From contig CAYMSF010000015.1 of NCBI GenBank assembly GCA_964392985.1, positions 1 to 64,000 on the forward strand: a stretch of DNA of 64,000 nt. Reading direction: 5' to 3'. This document shows positions 63,901 to 64,000 of the stretch, one piece after another. Below the pieces are notes generated by a model that worked only from the letters and a program-made list of their open reading frames with translations, had not been told where the DNA came from and searched no databases. Made by a program: the position numbers and the translations under genes. Positions within the stretch are counted from its first letter, which is position 1; each line of letters begins with the position of its first letter. This DNA comes from CAYMSF01 sp964392985 (GTDB lineage Bacteria; Verrucomicrobiota; Lentisphaeria; Victivallales; Victivallaceae).

Positions 63901-64000
63901 AGCAGTCGCGCTAACAAGATATTAGCTTCTGAGATATCAATCATAACCAACAGTCGTCCGACTTCATTGCCGAATATGTCCAGCAACGGCAATGTACCGG
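60921..64000 (-). CDS. hybrid histidine kinase (PAS-PAS-GAF-PAS-HisKA-HATPase-REC), N-terminus outside window
   Basis: A large sensor kinase open to the right edge; the visible part is at least 1026 residues. Near the edge is the end of an extracytoplasmic sensor (GTLPLLDIFGNEVGRLL), then a membrane helix (LLTIGITAGALLFVILM). The order is two PAS domains with PAC motifs (VIFYDITERKLAEEAL, GTYIDITERKLAEEKL), a GAF domain (LGELAQFFDVDRVYVFTYD), a third PAS with a cysteine-rich insertion (CCGCGLGCINSFEAKNGCG, CADCKLRKG), HisKA with FLANMSHEIRTPMNG (His codon 61989-61991), and HATPase_c (NLVKNAIKFTNGGS, DTGIGIPADRQ). It ends with a receiver domain (LILMDIKMPGMNGYDA). The cysteine cluster could bind a metal or iron-sulfur cluster. 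Confidence 0.9.
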   Translation of the reverse strand, partial: GTLPLLDIFGNEVGRLLVMIDISEANILLARLLTIGITAGALLFVILMTFIYVLLLRTDKSIRSQNKAVAENEARLRAIINASPVPMALNDRHQHVTSLNPAFTKTFGYNQDDITSLDQWRVKAYPDHEYRQWVIDAWQKRYEDAKQSGNEFNPLELTVKCKNGSSKTVLVRAASISGWEEVGHLVIFYDITERKLAEEALRESKQFIEGIMDAITIRVFWKDKNLVFLGCNSMFARDAGFATPNDIIGKDDFQMPWREFADSYRSDDVQVIESGCPKLLVEEPQKTPDGKIITLLTSKLPLYNAKGEISGVLGTYIDITERKLAEEKLQFQYRLQRLMVDISSKYINVPLENIESVIQTSLGELAQFFDVDRVYVFTYDFERQTCCNTVEWCAEGIAPQINELQAVPLSIMADWVVAHRRGQPVTIPDVLALPPGGLREVLEPQGIKSLMTVPIWENNECEGFIGFDSVKHHYHFSDNEQQLLMVFAQILMNLEHRKRDDLLIRTEQENMRAIFASTPVGMLLMDDKTMILNANAEASRIFSREHDQIVQHCCGCGLGCINSFEAKNGCGLSSACADCKLRKGIIQVLESGIFIHGVEIQYSVLLNGRERQFWLNVNIEPVLINNRRHVVVTVEDITSFKNAEIELVRAKEKAEESDRLKSAFLANMSHEIRTPMNGILGFAALLKEQRLSGEQQQEYISIIEKSGDRMLNTINDIINISKVESGQMDLSLDMTNVNEQLDYIYAFFKMEAEEKGLQISFKAGLPKKAAVIITDREKIYGILTNLVKNAIKFTNGGSIKFGYVKKDQYLEFYVKDTGIGIPADRQEAVFDRFVQADIGDTRVFEGSGLGLSISKAFVEMLGGRIWLESEEGKGTTFFFTIPYNVEREDHDECDDTVTANGTINDDKKLKILIADDDETSEMLVSIATKNYCREMLRAANGIDAVQLSRNHSDIDLILMDIKMPGMNGYDATREIRKFNKKVIIIAQTAYALAGERDAAIAAGCNDYIAKPFGQTALAELVNKYF

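Overview
The window looks like a chromosomal segment of a Gram-negative bacterium of the PVC superphylum, most likely Lentisphaerota (Victivallales-like). This is inferred from family content, not from a database search. The pointers are a DUF1549/DUF1553 protein with a DUF1501 protein and a PPC-domain protein in one operon, a GntR regulator with a sugar-binding-protein-like sensor half, a pseudopilin with an H-x9-DG-like tail, a SUMF1-type protein, TMTC-like membrane glycosyltransferases and many lipoproteins. Base composition is moderate and fairly even. The standard genetic code fits, and most genes have recognisable purine-rich ribosome binding sites. There is no phage, complete transposase, CRISPR array or defence island.

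Layout. 1-8.1 kb: an esterase, two small accessory proteins (VOC and DUF1801), then a leftward run of 5'-3' exonuclease, Pmp3-like peptide, NAD-dependent DNA ligase, DUF2157 and GDYXXLXY membrane proteins; three kinds of short repeat lie here. 8.4-11.4 kb: a GH-A clan glycoside hydrolase and a secreted SUMF1-like protein. 11.5-17.5 kb: a leftward informational block of HU, hisS, adk, map, infA, a sigma factor with a roughly 400-residue lysine-rich tail, and rpsU. 17.8-26.5 kb: an envelope glycan locus with a GT-C transferase, an O-antigen-ligase-like protein with a repeat tail, a pseudopilin and two tandem TMTC-like proteins. 26.8-32.5 kb: recX, an AEC transporter, uvrA, prfA and rpmE. 33-43.8 kb: a lipase lipoprotein, DUF2156, a GntR regulator with a perfect palindrome at its promoter, envelope lipoproteins, rsmE, cca, then rightward nadD-rsfS and two small genes, and a Rid/chorismatase-like protein. 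43.9-49.1 kb: the PPC/DUF1501/DUF1549 operon. 49.4-56.3 kb: tRNA-Ala, a primary-type sigma factor, two paired membrane-anchored helical proteins of unknown function, tRNA-Leu, a cyclophilin, a MurB-Ddl fusion and hisI. 56.6-64 kb: a 215-bp MITE-like element, a receiver-kinase-zinc-ribbon fusion, a hemerythrin, a nickel superoxide dismutase with a signal peptide and the 3' part of a large hybrid histidine kinase.

How the genes work together. Housekeeping genes for translation, repair and cell-wall synthesis are mixed with three modules worth following. The first is the possible surface glycosylation locus around the pseudopilin. The second is the signalling/oxygen cluster at the right end. The third is the pair of sigma factors, one carrying a histone-H1-like tail. 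The most unusual single proteins are the lysine-rich sigma factor, the MurB-Ddl fusion, the receiver/Ser-Thr-kinase/zinc-ribbon protein and the directly exported NiSOD. The intergenic regions carry several imperfect palindromes and short dispersed repeats that look like non-autonomous elements.
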